A DNA stretch of 59,371 nt, from the NCBI GenBank assembly GCA_015488735.1, contig WFNG01000035.1:1-59371 (forward strand), written 5' to 3'. Below are positions 34,711 to 45,800 of this stretch, one piece after another; the first letter of the stretch is position 1; each line of letters starts with the position of its first letter. This DNA is from Bacteroidales bacterium. GTDB lineage: Bacteria > Bacteroidota > Bacteroidia > Bacteroidales > F082. A program made the position numbers and the translations under genes. The notes beneath the pieces are model-generated. The model saw only the letters and a program-made list of their open reading frames with translations. It did no database searches and had not been told where the DNA came from.

Positions 34711-34927
34711 GTTTAAATTACCATTTATATTTCAGAATACACTGCAAAATATTTTAAAATACAAAACGGTAAAAACACATATAAAAAAATTGCATATAAA
34801 TAAAACAAAAGCCAATCAATACGTAATTCCCTTAAATATCTACGGAGATTGCCCAAATAGCGTTGTGAAATATTCACCGGTTTATAATTTTAGGTACTTT
34901 CGGACTCAGATTAAAAACAATGTTTAA

Positions 34928-36292
<1,365 letters not shown>

Positions 36293-36315
36293 ATATTTCG
36301 AACAGCTTATCCTGA

Positions 36316-36348
36316 AAAAGGCCGTGAAATTTCACGGCCTTTTTTTAT
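36316..36348 (+). terminator. Terminator after gdhA
   Basis: AAAAGGCCGTGAAA pairs with TTTCACGGCCTTTT as a nearly loop-free 14-bp inverted repeat followed by TTTTT, 24 bp after the gdhA stop. Confidence 0.85.
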
Positions 36349-36407
36349 TTATGGCTGTTAGAAAACCGTATAAAAAAGAGGCAGCCTTTTAACGGTTGCG
36401 ATTTTTC

Positions 36408-36415
36408 TATCTTTG
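36408..36415 (+). promoter_or_regulatory. Putative -7 box upstream of hemH
   Basis: TATCTTTG matches TAnnTTTG, 68 bp before the hemH ATG. A T-rich stretch upstream could serve as the -33 region, but the fit is loose. Confidence 0.5.
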
Positions 36416-36483
36416 CTGTTATTAACCGTTTTTACCGGTTGTGTAAATATTGAGAAACAACAGATCAATCTGTTTCATCCGTT

Positions 36484-37503
36484 ATGAGAAAAAAACAAAA
36501 AGCCGTATTATTGGTTAATGTGGGAACTCCCGATAAGGCGGAAATAAAAGAAGTACGCCGTTTTCTATCGCAGTTTTTAAATGACAAAAAGGTGATGGAT
36601 ATGCCATGGCTTCTTCGAAAGATATTGGTAAACTTCATCATTGTTCCGTTTCACGCTCCTAAATCTGTAAAACTGTATCAACAGCTTTGGACTGCCGAAG
36701 GTTCTCCGTTGCTTTTGAATACAGAAAAATTTGCCATTCTATTGGGAAAGGCATTAGGAGAAAATTACCGGGTTTTTACAGCCATGCGATATGGCAACCC
36801 AATGTTGAAAAAATCACTGCAACAAATAAAAGAACAGGAATTTGATGAACTGGTGGTCTTCCCTATGTTTCCGCAATATGCTTCTTCCACAACAGGAACC
36901 GTAGTGGAATTCGTTGGGAAAGAAGTTCAAAGCTGGGAGGTAAAACCAAAACTGCATTATATAGATCAGTTTTATGATTTTCCGGGATTTGTGGATGCCT
37001 TTTCTCAAAATATTGCAGCATATCACCCGGAACAATACGACCACATTATTTTCTCCTATCACGGACTCCCGCTGCGGCAGGTCAATAAAATTCATCCGCA
37101 AATCTCTTCTGTCAAATGCACCTGCGACAAACAAATGCCGGCACACGGAAGCCATTGTTACAAAGCCACATGTTATGAAACTACACGTCTGCTGGCAGGG
37201 AAACTCAGATTAAACAACGACCGCTATTCCGTAAGTTTTCAATCGCGCTTATCAAAAAACTGGCTCAGTCCTTTTACGGATGAACTCATCAAAGAACTAG
37301 CGAAAAAAGGGGCCAGAAAGCTACTCATCACGGTTCCTTCTTTCGTAGCCGACTGTCTGGAAACACTTGTAGAAATAGAAAAAGAATATGAAAAACTTTT
37401 CCGCGAATCCGGAGGCGAAAAACTGGTGCTGGTAAAGAGCCTGAACAACAACACGCAATGGGTAAAAGCTGCCGCCACTATTATCCAGACAAAAAGCTGT
37501 TAA
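36484..37503 (+). CDS. hemH: Ferrochelatase
   Basis: Ferrochelatase inserts iron into protoporphyrin IX (or coproporphyrin III in some lineages). This 339-residue protein has the N-terminal block AVLLVNVGTPDKAEIKEVRR, the catalytic His loop IIFSYHGLPLRQV, and the conserved FQSRLSKNWLSPFTDELI. Between the His loop and the core helix it carries a Cys-rich insert (CTCDKQMPAHGSHCYKATCY) seen in Bacteroidota ferrochelatases, which could hold a metal site. It ends 6 bp from the convergent permease gene. Confidence 0.93.
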   Translation: MRKKQKAVLLVNVGTPDKAEIKEVRRFLSQFLNDKKVMDMPWLLRKILVNFIIVPFHAPKSVKLYQQLWTAEGSPLLLNTEKFAILLGKALGENYRVFTAMRYGNPMLKKSLQQIKEQEFDELVVFPMFPQYASSTTGTVVEFVGKEVQSWEVKPKLHYIDQFYDFPGFVDAFSQNIAAYHPEQYDHIIFSYHGLPLRQVNKIHPQISSVKCTCDKQMPAHGSHCYKATCYETTRLLAGKLRLNNDRYSVSFQSRLSKNWLSPFTDELIKELAKKGARKLLITVPSFVADCLETLVEIEKEYEKLFRESGGEKLVLVKSLNNNTQWVKAAATIIQTKSC

Positions 37504-37509
37504 ATCCAA

Positions 37510-39720
37510 CTAAAGCTTGGCTACCAGCTTTTTTATCTTGCTCACACTTTTCACCATGATAACTGAACAATCAGCTTGTTCTGAAATACGAAAAGAATCA
37601 CTTTCCTCGATGGATTTTGCTGTTTTTCTTCCTCGTTCAGCGCTGATAATCAGCAAGTCGACTTTAGCAGAGTATTTTAGGATTTCTTCTTTCGGATGGT
37701 CTGTGGGAATCAGGGAAACATCATACAATGCACTGGAGTTGAAATTTTCGATGGCTTCCACAATCAGCTTGTCTGCTCTTTTTTTCTGCCTTTTGGAATA
37801 CTTAACAGGAAGAAATTTCAGCAGAATAATCCGCGCATCCCGCTTTTCTGCGACAGCTGTAGCACAGTTTAGCATTAAATTTAAATCAGTTGTACTTTTT
37901 ACGTACAGGGCAATTTTGCGTGGATTAAACTTTCCAACTGCTGTTTTCAGATTCATAACCACAATATCCGTTACAGACATTTTCATTACCTGGCTCAGGA
38001 TACTGGGGCTGCCGGGCACCTTCCGGCGGGGGAATCCCATAATGATAAGGTTACTGTTTTCGCTCTCTCCTGCCTGAACAATTCCACGGGCTACGTTATG
38101 TGATGCCCGAATTATGGGAGTCATTTTTATATTATTCAATTTGGCCAGCTCCACACCACGCTTAATCACCTCCAACGACTCCTTGGCTCCGGAAAGTGCT
38201 TCGTAAAAATCTTTTCCTTTGGGAACATCTTTAACTGCCAACACAATAATATCGCCACCCTGTTTGGACATCAACGTATTGGAAAGCATTAATAATGATC
38301 TTTGTGTTTCAGGATTAGACATGGGAACCAGCAAAGTATTTTTTCTATAAAAAGAAAAACTTTTTTCTTCTTCAAGAATAATATTCAGCCCATCGCGATG
38401 ACGCTTTTCCCTTTTACGGGAATAAAAGAAATAGACAATAGCACCCACCACCAGCAGGTTCTGACCAAAAGCAAGAGAGACTATACCCAATGTCATCAAA
38501 AGGCCAAGATTAATGATTAACGTGACCTCTGGAAGCATGTTTTTCCATTTTTCTCTGGGTTTCATCGCCGGATTTTTCCTGTAAATCTTTCTAAGAGCTA
38601 ATGAAACAGGAAGCATGGAAACCAACAAACAGAAGTTTGCAGCTTTTGCAATAAATGTCAAATCTGCGGAAATCAGGATAATACTGACAAAGGCGGCACC
38701 CATAAGAAGAGCAGCTTTAGGTTGTTTGGTTTTTGTATTTAGTTTTCCCAGGAAATCAGGGAAAAAGCGGTCTTTGCCCATCTCGAAAATTTGCCGGCTT
38801 TGAGAGACCATGGTGCTGCTCAATGCCCCCAGCGAAGCCATGATGCCGCCCAAAGAAATTAAAAGCCAGCCTCTGCCGCCAAAGCTTTTGTTAGCTACCA
38901 AAACCAGGGGCGCATGACTTGCCGCAAGTTCGTTCCAGGGAACAGTCATAACTGCCGCAACAGCAATAAACAAATTAATACCTATACTAATAAGCATTGA
39001 CAATTTCATAGCTTTGGGAACTGTTTTTTCCGGTTCTTTAATCTCATCCGCATTATTGGCAATCAACTGATAACCAAAGAAGGAAATATAAATTAACGAA
39101 ATGGCTGCCAGCGTACCGTCAAAGCCTTTTGGCATAAGTGGATGAAGGTTTTGAACGTTGGCATGAAATGCCGAAAAAATAATAAGCAACAACAAAACAC
39201 CCACATTTCCCCAGATAATCCAGTTTTGCAAATTAAATTTTTTCTTCCCCGATGACAACACATTTAACAGTGCAAGCAGCAATGTAATACCCACCGCAAC
39301 AAACTTTGCCACATAATCGGGAACATGAATTCCGGTAATAGAGATGGCGTATTCGGCAAAACCAATGGCATAAAGCCCGCAGGCAAAAATACTGCCAAGA
39401 GCCAGAAACCAGCCCGCTGTAAAACCACCAATACTGCCCAAAATTTTGTAAGAATATGTATAACCGCCTCCCGCCCGGGGAATAATCCTTCCCAGTTCTG
39501 CAAACATAAGGGTGGTTACAAAAGCCAGAATTCCTGTTATTAAGTAAGTCAGAATAACCGAAGGCCCGGCAACACCGGCCGCAGCTCCAACCAATACGTA
39601 AATTCCAGCTCCCATTAAAGCACCTACACCAATAGTAGTAGCACCAAAAAGGCCCATGGTGCGCTCAAAGTTCAGCGGCTTTATCTTGCGAAAAAAAATC
39701 TCCTGGATATCCTGGGGCAT
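37510..39720 (-). CDS. APC-family amino-acid permease fused to two universal stress domains
   Basis: I place the start at ATG 39720 (MPQDIQEIFFRKIKPLNFER), giving 736 residues; an ATG at 39798 lies further upstream but adds a non-conserved stretch. Residues about 20-430 form a 12-helix APC permease (TIGVGALMGAGIYVLVGAAA, PRAGGGYTYSYKILGSIGGF). The remaining 300 residues contain two UspA-like domains (about 460-590, with NLIIMGFPRRK; about 600-720, with LLIISAERGR). The fused domains are cytosolic and may bind nucleotide to regulate transport. The substrate is probably a cationic amino acid by family, unproven. It is divergent from the two-receiver protein. Confidence 0.85.
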   Translation of the reverse strand: MPQDIQEIFFRKIKPLNFERTMGLFGATTIGVGALMGAGIYVLVGAAAGVAGPSVILTYLITGILAFVTTLMFAELGRIIPRAGGGYTYSYKILGSIGGFTAGWFLALGSIFACGLYAIGFAEYAISITGIHVPDYVAKFVAVGITLLLALLNVLSSGKKKFNLQNWIIWGNVGVLLLLIIFSAFHANVQNLHPLMPKGFDGTLAAISLIYISFFGYQLIANNADEIKEPEKTVPKAMKLSMLISIGINLFIAVAAVMTVPWNELAASHAPLVLVANKSFGGRGWLLISLGGIMASLGALSSTMVSQSRQIFEMGKDRFFPDFLGKLNTKTKQPKAALLMGAAFVSIILISADLTFIAKAANFCLLVSMLPVSLALRKIYRKNPAMKPREKWKNMLPEVTLIINLGLLMTLGIVSLAFGQNLLVVGAIVYFFYSRKREKRHRDGLNIILEEEKSFSFYRKNTLLVPMSNPETQRSLLMLSNTLMSKQGGDIIVLAVKDVPKGKDFYEALSGAKESLEVIKRGVELAKLNNIKMTPIIRASHNVARGIVQAGESENSNLIIMGFPRRKVPGSPSILSQVMKMSVTDIVVMNLKTAVGKFNPRKIALYVKSTTDLNLMLNCATAVAEKRDARIILLKFLPVKYSKRQKKRADKLIVEAIENFNSSALYDVSLIPTDHPKEEILKYSAKVDLLIISAERGRKTAKSIEESDSFRISEQADCSVIMVKSVSKIKKLVAKL

Positions 39721-39819
39721 AAAAATCAGTTTTATATGAAGCAAAAATAACTTTTTTTTGCCAGAAAAACAGAAGTAAACATGCGCTTCGTTGTTCATCC
39801 ATCATTTACAAAACTCACG

Positions 39820-39827
39820 TATCTTTG
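39820..39827 (+). promoter_or_regulatory. Putative -7 box upstream of the two-receiver/ATP-grasp gene
   Basis: TATCTTTG fits TAnnTTTG and lies 19 bp before the ATG at 39847, in the 126-bp divergent spacer shared with the permease gene. Confidence 0.5.
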
Positions 39828-39846
39828 CTCCAAAATAGTTGTTACC

Positions 39847-42819
39847 ATGATTCCGAAAAACACAGATCTTTATTCTACCAAATATTTTTTCAACGAAGCT
39901 TCTTTCAGTTTGCTAATGAGAAAGCGTATCTATAACATTCTGTTGGTTTCCAGCGTTTACGATGCTTTTATTCTGGAAGAAGACGGGCGCATTGAAGAGC
40001 AAATTTTCAACGAGTACATGTCGCTGAATCTGCGTTATCCTCCACGTTTTATTCAGGCTACATCGCAACGTGAAGCCATGAAAATATTACAGGAAGAGAC
40101 TGTTGATTTGGTTATCTCCATGCTCAGTTTTGACAGTAAAGGAACTTTCAGACTGGCAGCTTCAGTAAAAGCAGAATTTCCTCTTGTGCCGGTGGTGGCT
40201 CTTTCGCCATTTTCCAGAGAGGTGAGTCTGAGAATTGAAAAACTGGATTTGAGCAATATCGATTATGTGTTCAGCTGGTTAGGAAATACGGATCTGTTGA
40301 TGGCAATAATCAAGCTGATTGAGGACAGAATGAATGTGGAACATGATGTAAAAACAGTAGGCGTACAAACCATTATTCTTGTCGAGGATAACATTCGTTT
40401 TTATTCCAGCTATTTACCCAACATTTATAAAATTATATTTAAACAATCGAAAGCTTTTGTTACAGAAGGCCTTAACGAACACCAGAAAATGTTGAAAGCG
40501 CGAGGTCGTCCGAAAATTCTACTGGCAACAGATTATGAAGAAGGGATGCATCTGTACCGAAAATACAAAAACAATCTGCTGGGTGTCATCTCCGATATTA
40601 GTTATCCTCGCAGAGGCGTAAAAGACATGGAAGCTGGCTTGCGGCTTTTCAGGCGTATAAAAAAAGAAAATCCCTTTATGCCGCTGTTGCTTCAGTCATC
40701 TAACCCGGGAAATGACCGCAGGGCCAAAGCGCTGGGAGTAGGATTTATTGACAAAAATTCTTCCAGCCTGCCTTATGAACTGCGCAGCTTTATCAAATAT
40801 TATTTTGGGTTCGGCGATTTTATTTTTAAAGACCCTGACACAGACAACGAAGTAGGACGTGCCCGTAATTTGAAAGACCTGCAGGAGAAAATTTTTCAGA
40901 TCCCAAAAGAGTCGTTACGTTACCATATTGAACGTGATCATCTTTCTAAATGGCTGCGTGCCAGGGCATTATTTTCTCTTGCCAGACTTTTCAAATCTTT
41001 TACAACCGATGATTTTACGAACATTAACGATGTACGTTATTTCATTTTTAATTCCATAAGCAGTTTTCGCATCACCAAATCACGGGGTGTTATTTCGCAA
41101 TTTGACCGCACCACATTTGATGAGTATTTTTCCATTTCACGTATCGGACAAGGTTCCATTGGTGGAAAAGCCCGCGGACTGGCATTTCTCGATTCACTCA
41201 TCAACCGTAATGAGTTGCATCATTTGTATGATAATGTTGACATTGCAATACCCAAAACGGTTGTGCTGGGTACGGACATTTTTGATGAGTTTATGGAAAA
41301 CAACGAGCTCTACCCTATTGCCCTCTCCGATGAACATTCCGATGAACAGATCTTGCAATTTTTTCTGGATGCCAAGCTTCCTGAATCGGTTCAGGAAGAC
41401 CTTTTTACCATTGCTTCGCTGGTGAACCAGCCATTGGCAGTTCGCTCTTCGAGCCTGCTGGAGGACAGCCATTATCAGCCATTTGCAGGAATATACAACA
41501 CCTACATGATTCCCTCAACGGAAAAAGACCTGGACAAAAAATTTGAAATGCTAAACCAGGCTATTAAAAGTGTTTATGCTTCTTCTTTTTTTGCCGACAG
41601 CAAAGCCTATATGAAAGCGACTTCTAATGTTCTTGATGAAGAAAAAATGGCTGTAGTATTACAGGAAGTATGTGGAAAGCGATATGGCGATTACTTTTAC
41701 CCCACACTTTCGGGCGTGGCCCGCTCACTTGATTATTATCCCATTCCACCTGAAAAGCCCAAAGATGGTACAGCCAATATTGCTCTCGGATTGGGAAAAT
41801 TTATTGTGGATGGCGGCCTGTCGCTCCGATTTTCGCCCCAATACCCCAAAAAAATCATACAGACCGCTTCGCCGGAAGCTGCACTGCGTGAGACCCAGAA
41901 ATATTTCTTTGCACTGGATCTCTCGTCCGGGAAATTTATCCCCAGTGTTAACGATAGCACAAACCTGGTAAAACTAAGGATTAAAGATGCTGAAAAGCAT
42001 AACTCTATCCGGAAAATCACCAGCACATTCGACCTTCAAAATAATGTTATACGCGATGGTTACAATTATGATGGAAAAAAGCTGATTACTTTCAGCCCCA
42101 TTTTAAAACACAATATTTTTCCCCTCGCCGAAATTTTGCAAAAAACACTCCATCTTGGTGCCAGAGAAATGGCCAAGCCTGTAGAAATTGAATTTGTCGT
42201 AGATTTAAATACCAAAAAAGGTGAAAAAATAAAATTTTATCTTTTACAAATCAGGCCCATTGCCAGCAAAGAACAAAGTGTACATTTAAGCCTTCCCAAG
42301 ATCAACCAGAACAAGCTTTTGATTCTTTCACAATCGGCTCTTGGAAATGGTGTAATTAATAATGTACACGATATTGTTTATGTAAAACCACAAACTTTTG
42401 ATGCCGCCAACAACCAGAAAACAGCTGAAATGATTGGTGAGCTGAACAAAAAATTCCTGTTAAAAAACAAGAACTATATTCTCATTGGGCCAGGGCGATG
42501 GGGTTCTGCTGACCCGTGGTTGGGGATTCCGGTGAAATGGTCCCAAATATCCGGTGCCCGCCTTATTGTGGAATCGGGGCTTGAAAACTACCGCATCGAC
42601 CCCAGCCAGGGAACCCATTTTTTTCAAAACCTGACTTCTTTCCGGGTGGGTTATTTTACCGTGAATCCCTATTTAAACGAGGGCGTTTTTAAGCTGGACT
42701 ATCTGGACAGCCTGAAAGCGGTATATGAAAATGACACCTTGCGTCATATCAGGTTTAGAAAACCACTGACAATTAAAATCGATGGAAAAAAGAATCTTGG
42801 CGTTGTGTTAAAACCGTGA
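39847..42819 (+). CDS. Two-receiver protein fused to a PEP synthase/PPDK-type ATP-grasp domain
   Basis: I place the start at ATG 39847 (MIPKNTDLYSTKYFFNEASF), 990 residues. A first receiver-like domain (about 25-150) lacks the phospho-Asp: the usual position reads LVISMLSF. A second (about 175-340) looks intact: acid pair in VEDN, phospho-Asp in GVISDISYP, a Ser in LLLQSSN and the Lys in FIDKNSS. A linker follows, then a PPDK/PEP synthase N-terminal ATP-grasp region (about 420-810) with GQGSIGGKARGLAFLDSLI, QPLAVRSSSLLEDSHYQPFA and LLQIRPIASKEQ. The phosphohistidine swivelling domain and PEP/pyruvate barrel are not recognisable; the C-terminus instead carries LIGPGRWGSADPWLGIPVKW. Function is unknown; a phosphotransfer or signalling role is inferred. 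Confidence 0.75.
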   Translation: MIPKNTDLYSTKYFFNEASFSLLMRKRIYNILLVSSVYDAFILEEDGRIEEQIFNEYMSLNLRYPPRFIQATSQREAMKILQEETVDLVISMLSFDSKGTFRLAASVKAEFPLVPVVALSPFSREVSLRIEKLDLSNIDYVFSWLGNTDLLMAIIKLIEDRMNVEHDVKTVGVQTIILVEDNIRFYSSYLPNIYKIIFKQSKAFVTEGLNEHQKMLKARGRPKILLATDYEEGMHLYRKYKNNLLGVISDISYPRRGVKDMEAGLRLFRRIKKENPFMPLLLQSSNPGNDRRAKALGVGFIDKNSSSLPYELRSFIKYYFGFGDFIFKDPDTDNEVGRARNLKDLQEKIFQIPKESLRYHIERDHLSKWLRARALFSLARLFKSFTTDDFTNINDVRYFIFNSISSFRITKSRGVISQFDRTTFDEYFSISRIGQGSIGGKARGLAFLDSLINRNELHHLYDNVDIAIPKTVVLGTDIFDEFMENNELYPIALSDEHSDEQILQFFLDAKLPESVQEDLFTIASLVNQPLAVRSSSLLEDSHYQPFAGIYNTYMIPSTEKDLDKKFEMLNQAIKSVYASSFFADSKAYMKATSNVLDEEKMAVVLQEVCGKRYGDYFYPTLSGVARSLDYYPIPPEKPKDGTANIALGLGKFIVDGGLSLRFSPQYPKKIIQTASPEAALRETQKYFFALDLSSGKFIPSVNDSTNLVKLRIKDAEKHNSIRKITSTFDLQNNVIRDGYNYDGKKLITFSPILKHNIFPLAEILQKTLHLGAREMAKPVEIEFVVDLNTKKGEKIKFYLLQIRPIASKEQSVHLSLPKINQNKLLILSQSALGNGVINNVHDIVYVKPQTFDAANNQKTAEMIGELNKKFLLKNKNYILIGPGRWGSADPWLGIPVKWSQISGARLIVESGLENYRIDPSQGTHFFQNLTSFRVGYFTVNPYLNEGVFKLDYLDSLKAVYENDTLRHIRFRKPLTIKIDGKKNLGVVLKP

Positions 42820-42839
42820 TTGTCTCAAATCTTTCAATT

Positions 42840-43910
42840 TCACATGATAACAGTATTCTCTTTTAACAGATTGGCTGTCAAACAGGAATGAACAGGGAGA
42901 ATACCAACCAGATTACCCGGATGAAATACTTTCAACTCCTTTTCGGGAAGTCGTATCACACCATGTTCCTGCGACAAAGAGCTGACATAAGCACCGGCAA
43001 CAGGGTTTCCCCAATGGAAATGCTCATCAAAACGCACGAGATATCCGTATAGCTGAAAGCCGTTGTCGGCCGCAATAAACTCTTTGGAAAGATGAACGGC
43101 ACCACCATAAACCACCATTTCGGAACGTTCAGGATGTGTGGCTACAACCGGGCAAGCCACAACAACTGCAACATCTTCAAGCCGGCACGAACCCAAATGA
43201 TACTGCATCACATCGTAATAAGCAAAATTACCGGGACGGATTTCATCAAAGTCAGGGAAACGTTCTGCCATACTGCACGAAGGGGTATCACCATATGAAA
43301 GTATCAAACCGGGAAACCGTAACTGGTAATGCATCTTCAATTTTTTAAGCTGCATTGCTCCCTGCTGCATTATTTCCAGCACCTCTGCTTTGCTTCGGGC
43401 ATGATAGGTGTTTCCGGCATGCGTAAGGAATCCTTTAAAATGCAACAAATCAGATGCCTCCACCACCGAAAGTATATTGTCAATTTCATCAAACTGGTTA
43501 GACGACAAGCCGGTGCGATGATATCCGGTATCAATTTTAATAAAAACACCAAGAGATGCATCCGTTTTTTGTGCGAGTCTTTCTATAACAAAAGTACTCT
43601 CCACCAAAACATTCAAATGAATACGACCAGCCAGTTCATTTATCTCTTCCAATTCCAAAATATTCAGTGGAAAAGCTATGGTGATATCGTTCCAGCCATA
43701 ACCGGCAAAATAATTTGCCATGGTGACAGAAGAAACCGTAATCTGCCCAATGCCTGATTCTCTATAAATATCTCCCGTAAAATGGGATTGATGGGTTTTG
43801 AAATGCGGACGGAAAATTACACCGGAGCGTTCCGCTTTTTTCTGCATCCTGTAAATATTTCGCTTTACTTTTTTACTGTCGATAAGGAGTGTGGGACAAT
43901 TTATTTTCAT
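42840..43910 (-). CDS. D-threonine aldolase/D-serine dehydratase-like PLP enzyme
   Basis: This 356-residue fold-type III PLP enzyme has an alanine-racemase-like N-terminal barrel. Its PLP Lys38 lies in FRPHFKTHQS. Other blocks are VFIKIDTGYHRTGL, GFLTHAGNTYHARS and LSYGDTPSCSM (cofactor-phosphate region). The C-terminal LPVHSCLTANL contains the His-x-Cys pair used for metal binding in the D-serine dehydratase group. Members act on D-threonine, D-serine or related hydroxy D-amino acids; which one is unclear. It is convergent with the upstream large gene. Confidence 0.82.
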   Translation of the reverse strand: MKINCPTLLIDSKKVKRNIYRMQKKAERSGVIFRPHFKTHQSHFTGDIYRESGIGQITVSSVTMANYFAGYGWNDITIAFPLNILELEEINELAGRIHLNVLVESTFVIERLAQKTDASLGVFIKIDTGYHRTGLSSNQFDEIDNILSVVEASDLLHFKGFLTHAGNTYHARSKAEVLEIMQQGAMQLKKLKMHYQLRFPGLILSYGDTPSCSMAERFPDFDEIRPGNFAYYDVMQYHLGSCRLEDVAVVVACPVVATHPERSEMVVYGGAVHLSKEFIAADNGFQLYGYLVRFDEHFHWGNPVAGAYVSSLSQEHGVIRLPEKELKVFHPGNLVGILPVHSCLTANLLKENTVIM

Positions 43911-43967
43911 TGATTTGTAATTCCTGAATTATTGAAAACCTGTTTTTTGACTTTACCAAAAAGTTGC

Positions 43968-45761
43968 TTACCTTACCACTACTATTTTCTTTATAACCCG
44001 ATGCTGTTTAGAACTTATCTCCAGAAGATAAACGCCTGATTCCGGTATTTCGTTCAGTGAAACCGAAATATTTCTTTTTTGGAATACTTTTGACAGTAAC
44101 AACTTGCCCGTCAAATCAAAAATCCGGATGCTGAAAATACCCGTCTTGCTACCTGCCGGAGCAGAAATATACAAATCACGGTGTGTGGGATTGGGCCCGA
44201 TTTTCCATGCTGCATCATCTTCTAACTGATTTCTCACCGGAGTTGCTGCCCCCGGGCAAACAGTGAGTAGCCCACCTGCTTCAAATCGTTGTTTTGCCGG
44301 GATGATACCATTTCCCAATTTGTTAGGCAGCCCGATGTCAGGCCAATTTTCATTGGTTTCCCAAAAAGAGGGGCTTTCTGACAAATAATAGGAGGCTCCC
44401 GGTAGCTTTCCTAAAGAATCGGGGATAATCTGGCCAAGAATATTATTTGCATACACAAAATTATCTGCTCCTTTCAAATCAAACTCACCGTACAGAAAAC
44501 CGGAATCAGTACATTCATTCCCTACAAAATTCTGCATGGATGTCTCCGTGCTATCACTTTCAGTCATGATAATTCCCCACAGTTCAGCACGATTTCTGAA
44601 AAAAGTATTGAACGGCCCGGAAGGCCCCCAGTAATGATCAATAATAATATTCTGAACAATATTTCCTTCAAACAGGTTGGCAAAAGGATAATGGCCATGC
44701 AGGGAAATATCACCTGTAAAATCAGAAATTCCTTCACTTTTATATGGATTACGCGAATAGTTATAAGCAAAGACATTTCCGTTGGCACCGGTTTTTACCA
44801 TCATGGAATGGCGCAAATGGGCAAAAATATTATTGACAATCAGACATCCGCCACTGTGATGCGCCAGCGTAACACCATAGCCATGCGTGCTCACACCATC
44901 GTAAACAAAAGCATGATGGAAATAAGATCCTTCCACCTTAATCTGGGTACTGCGACTGATGTAAATATGGCTTTCAGAACTGGTATCACTTTCTATGCCT
45001 GCAATATGGCTGTTAACAGCATAATCTATAAATATATTGAAACCTCCATTTTCTTTTGGCCCGTCAACACGATTGATCTTCAGACAGGTGATGGCAACAT
45101 TTTTGACAGGTTTAACACGTTGCAACCTTGGCAACAAACTATCCTTGTATGTTATACGCAGAGGATTTCCCAGAAAAATAGTATCGCCCCTCACATCCAT
45201 CACCTGAACAATCTGGCCCACTGACCAGACAGCCCAATCAACCGGCACTGTATTCCAGCTTCCATTGTTTTCCAGAATCTCAACCCAATCGCCTGCATGA
45301 AAATAAAAGGCAGAATCCGACAACAGTTTTGTGCTCCCAAACGAATATCCACCTTTCAGGCTAACAAAATTATTTTCTGCAGTACCTGTTATGTTAATGC
45401 AGTCATTTGGTTCTTGCTTCAAATCAAATTTTAACATGGTAACATCCGATCCCAAACCTTTTATCTGAATACTATCCGGCAAAGTTATCGTGGTGTTGAA
45501 AATAAACGTTCCACTAGTAAATAAGACAGTTCCTTTCCGATGCTGAAAAGATGCCATTGCTTTTTTTAACGCACCGGAATTATCCGTCTTTCCATCGGCC
45601 ACCCCGCCAAAATCTAAAATACTGACAACATTCTCCGGCTCTATAAATGTGTAACCCTGTATAATTTGTCCCCAATTAACCCTGCGGTCAGGTTGGATTA
45701 CCTGGGCATCCAGAGGTACCAGTAGTAGCATAAGGTTCATTGTGGATAAGAATTTTTTCAT
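43968..45761 (-). CDS. T9SS-secreted right-handed beta-helix (pectate lyase 3-type) protein
   Basis: This 597-residue protein has a signal peptide (MKKFLSTMNLMLLLVPLDA, then Q), a pectate-lyase-3/GH28-like entry motif (ILDFGGVADGKTDNSGALKKA) followed by parallel beta-helix coils (about 45-490), and a C-terminal type A sorting domain (from about 515, GPNPTHRDLYISA to IKKIVVVR). It should be exported by T9SS. The likely target is a polysaccharide, but no catalytic residues can be assigned with confidence. A TATCTTTG box on the minus strand at 45778-45785 could be its promoter. Confidence 0.8.
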   Translation of the reverse strand: MKKFLSTMNLMLLLVPLDAQVIQPDRRVNWGQIIQGYTFIEPENVVSILDFGGVADGKTDNSGALKKAMASFQHRKGTVLFTSGTFIFNTTITLPDSIQIKGLGSDVTMLKFDLKQEPNDCINITGTAENNFVSLKGGYSFGSTKLLSDSAFYFHAGDWVEILENNGSWNTVPVDWAVWSVGQIVQVMDVRGDTIFLGNPLRITYKDSLLPRLQRVKPVKNVAITCLKINRVDGPKENGGFNIFIDYAVNSHIAGIESDTSSESHIYISRSTQIKVEGSYFHHAFVYDGVSTHGYGVTLAHHSGGCLIVNNIFAHLRHSMMVKTGANGNVFAYNYSRNPYKSEGISDFTGDISLHGHYPFANLFEGNIVQNIIIDHYWGPSGPFNTFFRNRAELWGIIMTESDSTETSMQNFVGNECTDSGFLYGEFDLKGADNFVYANNILGQIIPDSLGKLPGASYYLSESPSFWETNENWPDIGLPNKLGNGIIPAKQRFEAGGLLTVCPGAATPVRNQLEDDAAWKIGPNPTHRDLYISAPAGSKTGIFSIRIFDLTGKLLLSKVFQKRNISVSLNEIPESGVYLLEISSKQHRVIKKIVVVR

Positions 45762-45777
45762 AATTTCGTTCTTTCTT

Positions 45778-45785
45778 CAAAGATA
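45778..45785 (-). promoter_or_regulatory. Putative -7 box for the beta-helix gene
   Basis: The minus strand reads TATCTTTG, 17 nt before the ATG at 45761, in the 39-bp spacer that also precedes the divergent lipoprotein gene. Confidence 0.5.
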
Positions 45786-45800
45786 ACCGATATTTTACAG

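Noticed and set aside
34709-34927. 72-codon plus-strand frame in the DHOD-gdhA spacer
   Set aside because: The composition is low-complexity and AT-rich, with no start context and no family resemblance.
44634-45224. 196-codon plus-strand frame
   Set aside because: It is antisense to the T9SS beta-helix gene and has no family signature.
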